Source: an uncultured Xylophilus sp.
GTDB taxonomy: Bacteria; Pseudomonadota; Gammaproteobacteria; Burkholderiales; Burkholderiaceae_C
Assembly: GCA_913776965.1 (NCBI GenBank)
Contig: CAJYQL010000072.1
Location: 1 to 42,076, forward strand
Length of the DNA stretch: 42,076 bases
Reading direction: 5' to 3'
The translations under genes and the position numbers were made by a program. The notes below the pieces were generated by a model. It ran no database searches. It worked only from the letters and a program-made list of their open reading frames with translations, and was not told the origin of the DNA. Positions 6,948 to 15,196 of this stretch are shown here, one piece after another. Numbering within the stretch: the first letter of the stretch is position 1; every line of letters begins with the position of its first letter.

Positions 6948-8734
6948 CACGAAATCTCCATGAAACTTTTGTGCTGCCCGCTCGCTTCGCCTTCGAGCGG
7001 TTCGTTGTCGAGCGCGTGCATGCAGGCCCAGGCCAGGTCAGCGTGGCCGGTTTCCTCGCTGCGGCCCGCGTCGAACGTGACGCTGCGCCCGCTCGCCGTC
7101 AGCGTGCGGCGGATCGCCAGGAACGCGTGTGCGAGGTCCGTCCATCCGGCGTCGAACTCGATGCGCCCCTTGGAAAACACGCTCTTGGCCTTCAACACCA
7201 GCCGGGTCTTCACCTCGACGCTGTAGTTGATCGCCTTCGCCTGCGGGAAGAACTTCCGCACCAGTTGATAGACCCCCTGCCCGAGCCCGGTGGTGTCGAT
7301 CCCGATGAACGTCACGTTGTAGCGATCGGTGATCTTCTTGATGGACGCCGCCTGGGCCTCGAAGTCCAGCCCGCGCCACTGGAACCGCTCTAGCACGCGG
7401 AACTTCCCGCCCGGCACATCCGGCGGCGCCAGCACGACGCAGCCCGCCGTGTCGCCGGTGTGCGACGGGTCATAGCCGATCCAGACCGGCCGGTGCCCGT
7501 AGGGCCGCGGTGCCAGGGGCTTGTACACATCGCCCCAGGCCGCCCAGCTATCAACCATGCACCGCTGCAGCTCGGCCATCGGAAACACGCTCTGCGTGTC
7601 ATCGATGAATTCGCACATCAGCAGGTTGGCGAATTCCTCCGCGCTGTACTCAGCCCGCAGCTCATCGATGTCGAACAGGTCGCACCCGCCCTGCATCGCA
7701 TCGATGATCGTGACGATGTTGCGCCAGATCCGGTCCTCGCCGGTAAACCCGCCGGACAGCCGCTCGTGCGACAGGTCCAGCGTGATCCGCTCCGCCTTCG
7801 GGCGGTTGCGGTTAAACCGCGCGCCGCTCCAGAGCGCGTATGCCTGGTGCTGGATGCTGCTGGGCGTGGAGAAATAGGTTTTCCGCCACTGCTTGTGCAT
7901 CGCCATGCCCGAAGCGACCTTGTTCAACTCATCGAAGCGATGGGTCCAGAAGAACTCATCGAAGTAGAAATTGCCGTGGTAACCCTGCGCGGTCCGTGCG
8001 TTGGTCCCGAGGAAATAGATGTGCGCGTCGTTGCCCAGCACGATCGGGTCGCCGGTCAGCTCGACCCCGCAGGCCTCGTGCGCGAACTGCACGATGTACT
8101 GCTTGAAGATGTGGGCCTGGGACTTCGACGCCGAAAGGAAAATTTGATTCCGCCCGGTCTTGATCGCGTCGAGCAGCGCCTCCCGGGCGAAGTACCACGT
8201 TGCGCCCACCTGCCGGCTCTTGAGCGCGATCCGCGTGCGCTCATGGCCGTTGCGGAACCACACCTTCTGATGCCCGAACAGCGAATCGCGGAATGCGCTG
8301 TCGAGCTGGTCGACCTGTTCCTCGTTGAAATCGTTGCGCCGTGCCCGCTTCTTCGGCCCAGCGTTGCGCGCGAGGATGGCCGGATTCAGGTCGCCCTCCT
8401 TGCCCGTCTCGCTGTATTTGCCGATACGCGCCAGGCGCTCCATCTGCCGGCCCAGGAGGTCGATTTCCTTAAAGTCGCCGCCGGTCTTGGCTTCCTTGCC
8501 GATGAGCTGCACCATGCGGCACTCCAGCGCGCCCTCAACGCGCTGCACCGGCTGGGCCTCGTCCCACTTCTCTGCCTCCTTCCAGCCCTGCACCGTGCTG
8601 CGCGGGTGGCGGATGAACTCCGCGATGGACGACAGCCGCCAGCCCTGCCAGTACAGATGCCGGGCCGTGCGCCGCGCTTCCGCGATCGGGTTTTCGTCGG
8701 TGGTGATGGGGGTGTCGAGGGCGGCGTCTGACAT
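6947..8734 (-). CDS. P: Large terminase subunit, ATPase/endonuclease (P2 gpP family)
   Basis: A 595-residue protein (P2 gpP: 590). It drives DNA into the prohead and cuts cos with small subunit M. An N-terminal helix-turn-helix-like part (SIAEFIRHPRSTVQGW, about residues 36-51) is followed by the ATPase with Walker A-like SRQVGATW (173-180), Walker B FYFDEFFW (256-263) and the coupling motif STPSS (289-293). The C-terminal RNase H-like nuclease includes IGYDPSHTGD and FIGIDTTGLGQGVYQ. The start ATG at 8734 follows a late-promoter element at 8780-8803 that also serves gene O in the other direction. Confidence 0.96.
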   Translation of the reverse strand: MSDAALDTPITTDENPIAEARRTARHLYWQGWRLSSIAEFIRHPRSTVQGWKEAEKWDEAQPVQRVEGALECRMVQLIGKEAKTGGDFKEIDLLGRQMERLARIGKYSETGKEGDLNPAILARNAGPKKRARRNDFNEEQVDQLDSAFRDSLFGHQKVWFRNGHERTRIALKSRQVGATWYFAREALLDAIKTGRNQIFLSASKSQAHIFKQYIVQFAHEACGVELTGDPIVLGNDAHIYFLGTNARTAQGYHGNFYFDEFFWTHRFDELNKVASGMAMHKQWRKTYFSTPSSIQHQAYALWSGARFNRNRPKAERITLDLSHERLSGGFTGEDRIWRNIVTIIDAMQGGCDLFDIDELRAEYSAEEFANLLMCEFIDDTQSVFPMAELQRCMVDSWAAWGDVYKPLAPRPYGHRPVWIGYDPSHTGDTAGCVVLAPPDVPGGKFRVLERFQWRGLDFEAQAASIKKITDRYNVTFIGIDTTGLGQGVYQLVRKFFPQAKAINYSVEVKTRLVLKAKSVFSKGRIEFDAGWTDLAHAFLAIRRTLTASGRSVTFDAGRSEETGHADLAWACMHALDNEPLEGEASGQHKSFMEIS

Positions 8735-8779
8735 GTGCCCCGAGGGTATGGACACGCTCCCGCGCGCGCGAGGGGACGC

Positions 8780-8803
8780 GTTGTTGCACAGCAGGTGCAA
8801 CGC
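8780..8803. promoter_or_regulatory. Late-promoter activator (Ogr) box 1, P/O divergent
   Basis: The dyad TTGCACAGCAGGTGCAA (8784-8800) lies inside a 24-bp element that recurs at 15127 and 21598. Here it sits between the divergent genes P and O, where P2 has its back-to-back late promoters. A (CG)n run at 8758-8771 lies on the P side. The binding protein is inferred to be the Ogr encoded at 35617. Confidence 0.75.
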
Positions 8804-8869
8804 CTCAAGTCGTTGAGCTGGCGGGCCGCCGCGGCGACGATGCATGCACCCCCAAACGCAAGCATCACC

Positions 8870-9718
8870 ATGCCGAAATCCTCCAAGTTCTTCCGCGTCG
8901 CCGTCGAAGGCGCCACCACCGACGGCCGCGTCATCGAACGCGCCTGGATCGAGCAGATGGCGGCCAGCTACGACGCCAAGAAATACGGCGCCCGCGTCTG
9001 GATGGAACACATCCGCGGCGTCGTCGCCGACAGCCCGTTCCGCGCCTATGGCGACGTGACCGCCCTTAAGACCGAAGAAGTCGAGATCGACGGCAAGAAG
9101 AAGCTGGCGCTGTTCGCGCAGATCGCACCGCTGCCCGAGCTGGTCGCGATGACCAAGGCCGGCCAAAAGGTCTATTCCTCGATCGAGGTCAACCCGAAAT
9201 TCAGCGACAGCGGCCAGGCGTACCTGATGGGCCTCGGCGTCACCGACAGCCCGGCCAGCCTGGGCACCGAGATCCTGTCCTTCGCGGCGCAGCACCCGGA
9301 CGCCAGCCCGTTCGCCAAGCGCAAGCAACAGGCCGAAAACCTGTTCACTGCGGCCACCGAGTTTTCCCTAGAGCTGGAGGACGACGACGCAGCCGAAGGC
9401 GCGATGGCCGGCCTGCTCAAGGGCATGCGCGAGCGCCTGGACAAGTTCACCGGCCGCGCCCGCAAGACCGAAGCGAATGCCGCCGACCTGGCCCAGGCGT
9501 TCGGCGACCTGTTGGGCGCCACCGAAAAGGTGGCCGACGCGACCGACGAAAACACCGATGCGCTCAAGACCCTGCGCGCCGACTTCGCAGCGCTGCGCAA
9601 GGACCACACCGCCCTGCAGGCCAAGTTCGACGCGATCGACACCACCGACGCCGCCAATCACAGCCATCGCCCGCCGGCCACCGGCGACAAGGCCGGCATC
9701 GAGCAGACCGACTGCTGA
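8870..9718 (+). CDS. O: Capsid scaffold and maturation protease (P2 gpO family)
   Basis: A 282-residue protein (P2 gpO: 284). The N-terminal half is a serine protease that trims capsid proteins, and the C-terminal half is a coiled-coil scaffold. The catalytic set known in P2 (Asp19, His48, Ser107) matches Asp18 (TTDGR), His47 (WMEHIRG) and Ser104 (VYSSIEV). The helical scaffold part covers about residues 170-270. The start at 8870 gives the family N-terminus MPKSSKFFRVAVEGATTDGR. It is the first gene of the rightward capsid operon O-N-M-L-X. Confidence 0.93.
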   Translation: MPKSSKFFRVAVEGATTDGRVIERAWIEQMAASYDAKKYGARVWMEHIRGVVADSPFRAYGDVTALKTEEVEIDGKKKLALFAQIAPLPELVAMTKAGQKVYSSIEVNPKFSDSGQAYLMGLGVTDSPASLGTEILSFAAQHPDASPFAKRKQQAENLFTAATEFSLELEDDDAAEGAMAGLLKGMRERLDKFTGRARKTEANAADLAQAFGDLLGATEKVADATDENTDALKTLRADFAALRKDHTALQAKFDAIDTTDAANHSHRPPATGDKAGIEQTDC

Positions 9719-9761
9719 TCCGTCGCCGTCCTCCCGCAATTCCCCAGGAGCACCCCGCACC

Positions 9762-10781
9762 ATGAAGAACCCGACCCGCCTTGCCTTCAACGCCTGGATC
9801 GAACGCCAGCAGCAGCTCAACAGCGTGCCGAGCGCGCGCGAATCCTTCTCTGTGGCGCCCACCGTGCAACAGACCCTGGAAACCCGGATTCAGGAGTCGA
9901 GCGAACTGCTGCGCTCCATCAACGTCATCGGCGTGGCGGAAAAGCAGGGCCAGAAGCTCGGCCTGGGCGTCAGCGGCCCAATCGCCAGCCGGACCAACAC
10001 CGACACCACCGACCGGGTGCCGCGCGCTGTCGATGCCATGAACGCGACCGACTACGACTGCAAGCAGACCAACTACGACACGTTCGTCCGGTACGGCACG
10101 CTCGACGCCTGGGCGAAGTTCAAGGACTTTCAGGCCCGGCTGCGCGATGTGATCGTGCAGCGCCAGGCGCTCGACCGCCTGGTGATCGGCTTCAACGGCA
10201 CCAGCGCGGCCGCCACCACCAACCTCGGCGCGAACCCGCTGCTGCAGGACGTCAACATCGGCTGGCTCCAGCACATCCGCACCGACGCACCCACCCGGGT
10301 GATGAACGACGGCGGCGCTGCCGGTGTCGGCCCCATCAAGGTCGGCCCCGCCGCCGGCGCGGATTACAAGAACCTCGACGGCCTGGTGTACGACGCGGCG
10401 CAAACGCTCATCGATCCCTGGTTCCGCAACGACACCAAGCTGGTCGCCATCGTCGGCGGCAACCTGATGCACGACAAGCTGTTCCCACTGGTCGGCGCGC
10501 AGAATGCACCGAGCGAGCAGCTCGCCGCCGACATCGTGCGCAGCCAGCGTCGCCTCGGTGGCCTGCAAGCCATCACCGCGCCCTACTTCCCGGCCGGTAC
10601 GGTGCTGGTGACGCGCCTCGACAACCTGTCGATCTACTGGCAGGAGGGCGCCCGCCGCCGCACGATCGTGGACAACGCCAAGCGCGACCGCATCGAGAAC
10701 TACGAGAGCAGCAACGACGCCTACGTGGTCGAGGACTACGGCATGTGCGCGCTGATCGAAAACATCGAGCTGGTCGATTAA
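9762..10781 (+). CDS. N: Major capsid protein (P2 gpN family)
   Basis: A 339-residue HK97-fold capsid protein (P2 gpN: 357), the main shell subunit of the icosahedral head. It begins MKNPTRLAFNAWIERQQQLN and contains the family blocks TVQQTLETRIQESSELLRSIN and GRKLGLG-type VAEKQGQKLGLGVSGPIASR, ending with MCALIENIELVD. A clear ribosome binding site (CAGGAG) lies about 10 bp upstream. It follows O after 43 bp and precedes M by 4 bp. Confidence 0.95.
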   Translation: MKNPTRLAFNAWIERQQQLNSVPSARESFSVAPTVQQTLETRIQESSELLRSINVIGVAEKQGQKLGLGVSGPIASRTNTDTTDRVPRAVDAMNATDYDCKQTNYDTFVRYGTLDAWAKFKDFQARLRDVIVQRQALDRLVIGFNGTSAAATTNLGANPLLQDVNIGWLQHIRTDAPTRVMNDGGAAGVGPIKVGPAAGADYKNLDGLVYDAAQTLIDPWFRNDTKLVAIVGGNLMHDKLFPLVGAQNAPSEQLAADIVRSQRRLGGLQAITAPYFPAGTVLVTRLDNLSIYWQEGARRRTIVDNAKRDRIENYESSNDAYVVEDYGMCALIENIELVD

Positions 10782-10785
10782 GCCC

Positions 10786-11499
10786 ATGCGCACCACGCCC
10801 GCCCAGCGCACCCTGCAGCGCAAACTCGCCGCCCAGGCCAGCGCCGCCGCACCGCACGGCGGCGAGCTAGAGGGCACCGCCTACGAGCTGATGCTCGCCC
10901 AGCTCGCCGACCATCGCCGGAAGCTGAAAGACATCCAGTCGGTCGAGCGCAAAATTCAGGCAAAGCGCGAATTCCTCCCGGAATACGACGCCTGGGTCGA
11001 TGGCGCCCTGTCGGCAGGTGCAGGCGCGGCCGACCTGGTCCTCACTACCGTCATGGTGTGGCACATCGACGCGGGCAACTACGCCCGCGCCCTGCAAATC
11101 GCGGTCTATGCCCTGGCCCACGACCTGCCGATGCCCGACCAGTACGAACGCGACCTGCCGACGGTGCTGATCGATGAATTCGGTGTGGCCGCCATCACCG
11201 GCGCCATGTCGCGCGGCGACGCGCTGGAGCTGCTGCCGCGCGTGCTCGAAGCGACCCAGGGCCGCGACGCGCCCGACCAAGCGCGGGCCAAGCTCTACAA
11301 GGCGCTCGGCTATGCCCTGATCGGCAAGAGCATTGCGGCCGACGTGGACTACGAGAGCGCGCCGCCCGCACCCGAAGCCTGCCGCACTGCGGCCGCCCAC
11401 CTCGCCCGTGCCCTGCTGCTCGATGAGCGGGTCGGCGTGAAAAAAGACATCGAGCGCCTGGAGCGGCACCTGAAGAAGGTCGCCCCGCCCGGCGCCTGA
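10786..11499 (+). CDS. M: Small terminase subunit (P2 gpM family)
   Basis: A 237-residue protein (P2 gpM: 247) that recognises cos and works with P as the packaging and cos-cleaving enzyme. Helical throughout, with a charged N-terminal part (KLKDIQSVERKIQAKREFLPEYDAW) and the family segment TVMVWHIDAGNYARALQIAVYALAH at about residues 86-110. It starts 4 bp after N and is followed by a 106-bp gap that carries a large hairpin. Confidence 0.92.
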   Translation: MRTTPAQRTLQRKLAAQASAAAPHGGELEGTAYELMLAQLADHRRKLKDIQSVERKIQAKREFLPEYDAWVDGALSAGAGAADLVLTTVMVWHIDAGNYARALQIAVYALAHDLPMPDQYERDLPTVLIDEFGVAAITGAMSRGDALELLPRVLEATQGRDAPDQARAKLYKALGYALIGKSIAADVDYESAPPAPEACRTAAAHLARALLLDERVGVKKDIERLERHLKKVAPPGA

Positions 11500-11521
11500 G
11501 CCCGAGCGTACCCCGCACCCC

Positions 11522-11585
11522 GGCGGCCCTGGCTACCTGCAGGCGCGGTGCTCGCACCCCGCACGCATGTAGCCAGGCCACCGCC
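11522..11585. other. Long near-perfect hairpin between M and L
   Basis: Outer arms CCTGGCTACCTGC (11528-11540) and GCATGTAGCCAGG (11565-11577) pair with a single mismatch. GGCGG at 11522 can extend the stem to CCGCC at 11581-11585, and GCGGTG can pair with CACC around a CTCG loop inside. No T run follows, so simple termination is unlikely. RNA processing or message stabilisation between the capsid genes are options. Confidence 0.65.
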
Positions 11586-11605
11586 GAACTATTGCCCCAC
11601 CGCCC

Positions 11606-12079
11606 ATGTCGTTCCTGAATCCGCCCGCTCCTGCACCGGCACCCGCCGCGGAGCCGCCCATCGAGAACGACGGGTGGTTCCCCGCGATCGACCTGGCCGA
11701 CCTGCGCGCCACCGCCCGGCTCGACGGCACCGTCACCCAGGCGCGGCTGCGCTACAGCGCCATGCAGGCCATCGTGTCGGTGAACGCCGAGCTGGAGCGG
11801 TTTCAGGATGCGCAGCGCGAACTCGGCTTCGCCGACTTGGCCGCGGTGCCCGGCCCGACCGTCGGCGGGCGCAAGGTCAAGGTCAGCCACTACCTGCGCG
11901 CCGTCTACAGCGCCACCCAGGCCGACCTGGTGGAGCGGTTCCGCGACTACGACACCACCGGCGACGGCGACAAGGCCGCCGACAAGTTGGAGCTGCGCGG
12001 CGACGCGCTGCGCCGTGACGTGCGCTGGGCCATCAGCGACCTGTTGGGCATCCGCCGCACCACGGTGGAGCTGATCTGA
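11606..12079 (+). CDS. L: Head completion/stabilisation protein (P2 gpL family)
   Basis: A 157-residue protein (P2 gpL: 169), an adaptor that closes the portal after packaging. It starts MSFLNPPAPAPAPAAEPP, a Pro/Ala-rich lead, then the family core WFPAIDLADLRATARLDGTVT and AMQAIVSVNAELERFQ, and ends RRTTVELI. The stop overlaps the start of X (TGATG). It is the first gene after the M-L hairpin. Confidence 0.93.
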   Translation: MSFLNPPAPAPAPAAEPPIENDGWFPAIDLADLRATARLDGTVTQARLRYSAMQAIVSVNAELERFQDAQRELGFADLAAVPGPTVGGRKVKVSHYLRAVYSATQADLVERFRDYDTTGDGDKAADKLELRGDALRRDVRWAISDLLGIRRTTVELI

Positions 12080-12282
12080 TGCAGGCCCGCACCGTCCAAA
12101 ACGAGAGCGTCGATGCGCTGTGCTGGCGCGTGCTCGGCCGCACCGGCGGCGTGGTCGAGGCCACCCTGCAGGCCAACCCCGGCCTCGCCGCCCGCGGCCC
12201 GCTCCTGCCGGCCGGCGTGCTGGTCGAGCTGCCCGAAACCCCGGCCGCTCCCGAGCGGCCCACCGTAAAGCTGTGGGATTGA
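12079..12282 (+). CDS. X: Tail protein X (P2 gpX family, LysM-like)
   Basis: A 67-residue protein (P2 gpX: 67), a small LysM-like tail protein needed for tail assembly. The core QNESVDALCWRVLGRTGGVVEATLQANPGL fits the family (SVDALCWR and EATLQANPGLA). It starts on the last base of the L stop and ends 4 bp before the first lysis-region gene. Confidence 0.92.
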   Translation: MQARTVQNESVDALCWRVLGRTGGVVEATLQANPGLAARGPLLPAGVLVELPETPAAPERPTVKLWD

Positions 12283-12286
12283 CGCC

Positions 12287-12604
12287 ATGACCGACCGAGA
12301 CTCCCGCGCCGAATCCGGCGCTACGCGCATCACCCGCGTCATCGACTTCCGCCTGCCGCTCGCGTGGGTGCTGTCCAGCCTCGGCGGCCTGGCAATGCTG
12401 ATCGCCGTCATGTACTTCCAGGGCAACCGGGTGCAGGAGGAAGTGCGCGAATTGAAGATCGAGGTCAAGACCTGGAACAACCAAGCCTCGACCATCACCG
12501 CCGAACAGGCCCTGCTGCGGTTCCGCATGGAAACCGCGGAATCCGACATCCGCGCCCTCAAGGGCCTGCCGCCCTCCACCACCAGCGACCGCAACCGCCG
12601 ATAG
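12287..12604 (+). CDS. Small membrane protein of the lysis region
   Basis: A 105-residue protein with a charged N-terminus, one transmembrane helix (about residues 24-43, LPLAWVLSSLGGLAMLIAVM) and a heptad-like C-terminal coil (VQEEVRELKIEVKTWN, EQALLRFRMETAESDIRALK). It lies between X and the holin-endolysin fusion, where P2 has the holin Y. It may be a holin, an antiholin or a lysis accessory protein; the single helix and coiled coil do not decide. Its order is the reverse of XhlA-type proteins. Confidence 0.7.
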   Translation: MTDRDSRAESGATRITRVIDFRLPLAWVLSSLGGLAMLIAVMYFQGNRVQEEVRELKIEVKTWNNQASTITAEQALLRFRMETAESDIRALKGLPPSTTSDRNRR

Positions 12605-12619
12605 GCGAAAGGAGCCCCC

Positions 12620-13591
12620 ATGTTCGACCGCAAGCCCTCCCTCACCCGCTGGCGCACCTGGGCCGTGCTGGTGCTGCCGGCCCTCGTCATCCTCGGCACC
12701 GCCCTCCTGTCGCCTGACGGCTGGCGCGACCCGCTGGTCAAGTGCATCGGGCTGGCCTGGTCTGCCCTGGCCGTCGCGCTCACGCACAGTGCCCGCACCG
12801 CCCTGTTCGACTACGTGCAGGCCGGCCAGGCGTGGCGCAAGTCGCTGGAGGGCAGCACCGGCGCCGGTCTGTCGTTCCTCGGCATCTGCGTGGTGACGGC
12901 CGCCCTGTTCCTCGGCCTGGTCAGTTTCGCGCGCGCCCAGCCGCTGCCGCCCGGCGCCGTGGCCCTCGGCCCGGCCGTCTTGCAGGAAATCGACCAGCAC
13001 TGGCCCGACATCCCCCGGCGCTCCTACGTCGGCGCGCTTATCGAGAAGGAAACCTGCATCACCCTGCGGCACCCCTACTGCTGGAGCACCGCCGCTCGCC
13101 TCAAGACGGCGCGCGAAGAAGGCGCCGGCCTGGGCCAGCTCACCCGGGCCTGGGCGGCTGACGGATCGCTGCGCTTCGACGCGCTGGCCGAGGTCCGCGC
13201 CCTGGCGCCGGCCGCCCTGCGGGACCTGACCTGGGCCACCGTCTACCAGCGGGCCGACCTGGGCGTGCGCGCCATCCTCGTCAAGCTGCGGCACTGCGAT
13301 CGCCGGCTGCAGCAGCTCGGCGTGGCCGACGACATGGCCCGGGTCGCCTTCTGCGACGCCGGTTACAACGGCGGCGATGGCGGCGTGCAGAGCGAGCGCC
13401 GCGCCTGCGGCCTCGTCGCCGGCTGCGACCCCGACCAGTGGTTCGGTCACGTCGAGCGGCATTGCCTCAAGAGCCGGGCGAAGTGGCAGGGCTACGGAGA
13501 CAGCGCCTGCGACATCAACCGGAAGCACGTGGCCGCCACCGTGCCCATCGAGCCGCGCCGCGTCCGCTACGTGGCGCTCCTGGGCGTCTGA
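12620..13591 (+). CDS. Holin-like membrane domain fused to a lytic enzyme
   Basis: A 323-residue protein with two parts. Residues 1-110 have three hydrophobic helices (about 12-30, 38-56, 84-105) like a class I holin. The third ends in SFARAQ, which resembles a signal-peptidase site. Residues 115-310 look like a transglycosylase/lysozyme-type domain with candidate catalytic Glu in GALIEKETCITLRHPYCW, then CDAGYNGGDGG and several cysteines (DACDINRK-like SACDINRKHV at the end). P2 has separate holin (Y) and endolysin (K) genes at this place. The ribosome binding site GAAAGGAG precedes the ATG. Whether the protein stays fused, is cleaved, or an internal start (GTG about 12890) makes free enzyme is unknown. 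Confidence 0.75.
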   Translation: MFDRKPSLTRWRTWAVLVLPALVILGTALLSPDGWRDPLVKCIGLAWSALAVALTHSARTALFDYVQAGQAWRKSLEGSTGAGLSFLGICVVTAALFLGLVSFARAQPLPPGAVALGPAVLQEIDQHWPDIPRRSYVGALIEKETCITLRHPYCWSTAARLKTAREEGAGLGQLTRAWAADGSLRFDALAEVRALAPAALRDLTWATVYQRADLGVRAILVKLRHCDRRLQQLGVADDMARVAFCDAGYNGGDGGVQSERRACGLVAGCDPDQWFGHVERHCLKSRAKWQGYGDSACDINRKHVAATVPIEPRRVRYVALLGV

Positions 13592-13593
13592 CC

Positions 13594-14103
13594 ATGCGGG
13601 GCGCCCTCGTCGCCTGCTTGGTCGGCGCCGTCGTGGCCGTCGCGTGGTCGGCAGGCCTGTATCGCCTCGGCCATGACAACGGCGCCGCCGAAGTCACCTC
13701 CGCGCGCGACGCGCAGGACCGCCGCGCCGAGCAGGCCGCCGCGACCGATCGCGCGCTGCAACACCAGCTCATGGAAACCCTGGCCGGCCAGCACGCCCGC
13801 GAGCTGGCCGCCCTCAACCGCAACGATGGAGCCGCCCGTGCCCGTATCTCGTCCCTGCCTGGCCGCGCTTGTCTCGATGCTGGCACTGTCGGCGTGCTCA
13901 ACGCCACCGGCACCAGCGGTGCAGACCCTTTGCGAGCCCCTGCCCTCGACCCTGCGGGTGCGCCCGCAGCCGTTGCCACCGATCGGGATGTCGCCGAGCA
14001 CATCGCCACCTGCCGCACCCGCTATGGCGAAATCGCCAGCCAACTGAGCGCCATCCTCGACATCGAGGACCGCCGCCACCCGTCCGCTGACCCGGCGCCA
14101 TAG
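13594..14103 (+). CDS. Rz: Inner-membrane spanin (Rz/LysB-like)
   Basis: A 169-residue protein with an N-terminal signal-anchor (RGALVACLVGAVVAVAWSAGLY, about residues 2-23) and a periplasmic coiled-coil stretch (SARDAQDRRAEQAAATDRAL and onward), the usual plan of i-spanins that fuse inner and outer membranes in the last step of lysis. An outer-membrane lipoprotein gene is nested inside in another frame (13826-14047), which is diagnostic. It starts 3 bp after the fusion lysin. Confidence 0.85.
   Translation: MRGALVACLVGAVVAVAWSAGLYRLGHDNGAAEVTSARDAQDRRAEQAAATDRALQHQLMETLAGQHARELAALNRNDGAARARISSLPGRACLDAGTVGVLNATGTSGADPLRAPALDPAGAPAAVATDRDVAEHIATCRTRYGEIASQLSAILDIEDRRHPSADPAP
13826..14047 (+). 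CDS. Rz1: Outer-membrane spanin lipoprotein (Rz1/LysC-like), nested in Rz
   Basis: A 73-codon gene entirely inside Rz in a different frame. The product starts MEPPVPVSRPCLAALVSMLALSAC and has a lipobox LSAC with Cys at about residue 24. The mature part is Pro-rich (STPPAPAVQTLCEPLPSTL, RPQPLPPI), as in Rz1/LysC proteins. The two proteins together span the periplasm. Start ATG at 13826 is the only one that places the signal peptide correctly. Confidence 0.88.
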   Translation: MEPPVPVSRPCLAALVSMLALSACSTPPAPAVQTLCEPLPSTLRVRPQPLPPIGMSPSTSPPAAPAMAKSPAN

Positions 14104-14105
14104 CC

Positions 14106-14657
14106 ATGCGTAAACCCGCCGCGCTGCGCGCCCACATCACCGCGGCCACGCCCGAGCTGCAGCGCGACCCCGACAAGCTGGCGGTCTACGTCAACGCCGG
14201 AAAGATCGTGGCCGCCGCCGCCGGCTCGCTCTCCTTTGAGTACCGCTACACCCTCACGCTCACGGTGCTCGACTACGCCGGCCACCCCGATGCCATCCTC
14301 GTGCCGATGCTGGCGTGGCTGCAGCGCCATCAGGTCGAACTGTTCGACAACCCCGATACCCGAGAAAAGGCCATCCGCTTCGAGGCCGAATTCTTGAACA
14401 AGGAAACCATCGACCTGACGATCGAGGTGGACCTGTCCGAGCGCGTGATAGTCAAGGCTGTGCCCGCCCCGACGCCACCCGCCAACGGCCAACCGGCACC
14501 GCTGCCGCCCACCACCGCCACGCGCTACACCATCGAGCACGTGGGCGAGCAGCCCCGCCCCGGCACCTTCGACCAGCGCGAGCACTACAGCCTGTGGCTG
14601 CGCGACCAGTTGCTGGCCGAGTGGGACCACGATCCCGGCATAGTCCCCGCAGGATGA
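14106..14657 (+). CDS. R: Tail completion protein (P2 gpR family)
   Basis: A 183-residue protein (P2 gpR: 155) that caps the tail end next to the head. It begins MRKPAALRAHITAATPELQRDPDKLAVYVNAGK and has the family block SLSFEYRYTLTLTVLDYAGH. A Pro-rich insert (VPAPTPPANGQPAPLPP, about 119-135) makes it longer than P2. It ends with a 4-bp ATGA overlap with S. Confidence 0.92.
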   Translation: MRKPAALRAHITAATPELQRDPDKLAVYVNAGKIVAAAAGSLSFEYRYTLTLTVLDYAGHPDAILVPMLAWLQRHQVELFDNPDTREKAIRFEAEFLNKETIDLTIEVDLSERVIVKAVPAPTPPANGQPAPLPPTTATRYTIEHVGEQPRPGTFDQREHYSLWLRDQLLAEWDHDPGIVPAG

Positions 14658-15112
14658 GCGACCCCCTCACCTCGCTCGAGGACTGGCTGTCGCCGCTGCT
14701 GGCCGCGCTGTCGGCGCAGGAGCGCCGCGAGCTCGCCCGCAAGGTCGGCCAGGACCTGCGCCGCACCCAGGCCGCCCGGATCGCCGCCCAGCGTGCCCCG
14801 GACGGCTCCGACTACGCCCCGCGCAAGGCACCACCCACCCGCGCGCGGGCCATGCCCGGCAAGATTCGCCGCACCATGTTCGCCAAGCTGCGGACCGCCA
14901 AGCATTTCAAGGTACAGGCCACCGAAGAAGGCGTGGCGGTCGGCTTCCTCGGCCGCGCGGCCCGCATCGCCACGGTGCACCAAGAAGGCCGCGAGGATCG
15001 CGTGAAGCCCGGCGGCCCCACCCACCGCTACCCGGCCCGCCCGTTGCTCGGCTTCACCGATGCCGAGCGCGAACAGCTCCGCGACAGCGTGCTGGCCCAC
15101 CTGACCGGCTGA
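14654..15112 (+). CDS. S: Tail completion/sheath stabilising protein (P2 gpS family)
   Basis: A 152-residue protein (P2 gpS: 150). N-terminal LEDWLSPLLAALSAQERRELARKVGQDLRR and central PDGSDYAPRK are typical of the phage virion morphogenesis family. It acts with R in tail maturation. Coupled to R through ATGA at 14654. It ends 14 bp before late-promoter box 2. Confidence 0.93.
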   Translation: MSDPLTSLEDWLSPLLAALSAQERRELARKVGQDLRRTQAARIAAQRAPDGSDYAPRKAPPTRARAMPGKIRRTMFAKLRTAKHFKVQATEEGVAVGFLGRAARIATVHQEGREDRVKPGGPTHRYPARPLLGFTDAEREQLRDSVLAHLTG

Positions 15113-15126
15113 CGGCAGGGACCGCC

Positions 15127-15150
15127 GTTGTTGCACAGCGGGTGCAACGC
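15127..15150 (+). promoter_or_regulatory. Late-promoter activator (Ogr) box 2, upstream of V
   Basis: Core dyad TTGCACAGCGGGTGCAA (15131-15147) in the same 24-bp element as at 8780 and 21598. A GCGCGCGCG tract follows at 15169-15177. It lies in the only sizeable gap of this stretch, before V, as the P2 V promoter does. Confidence 0.78.
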
Positions 15151-15196
15151 CGTATCCCCTCGCCTCCTGCGCGCGCGATCGGCACCATCGGTGTCG

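Noticed and set aside
7460-8731. A 423-codon plus-strand frame
   Set aside because: Antisense to terminase P, which has all family motifs.
9564-10877. A 437-codon minus-strand frame
   Set aside because: Antisense to the capsid gene N, which is certain; composition is typical of GC-rich shadows.
11195-13528. A 777-codon minus-strand frame
   Set aside because: Antisense to M, L, X and the lysis genes, with low-complexity Ala/Gly/Arg composition caused by high GC.
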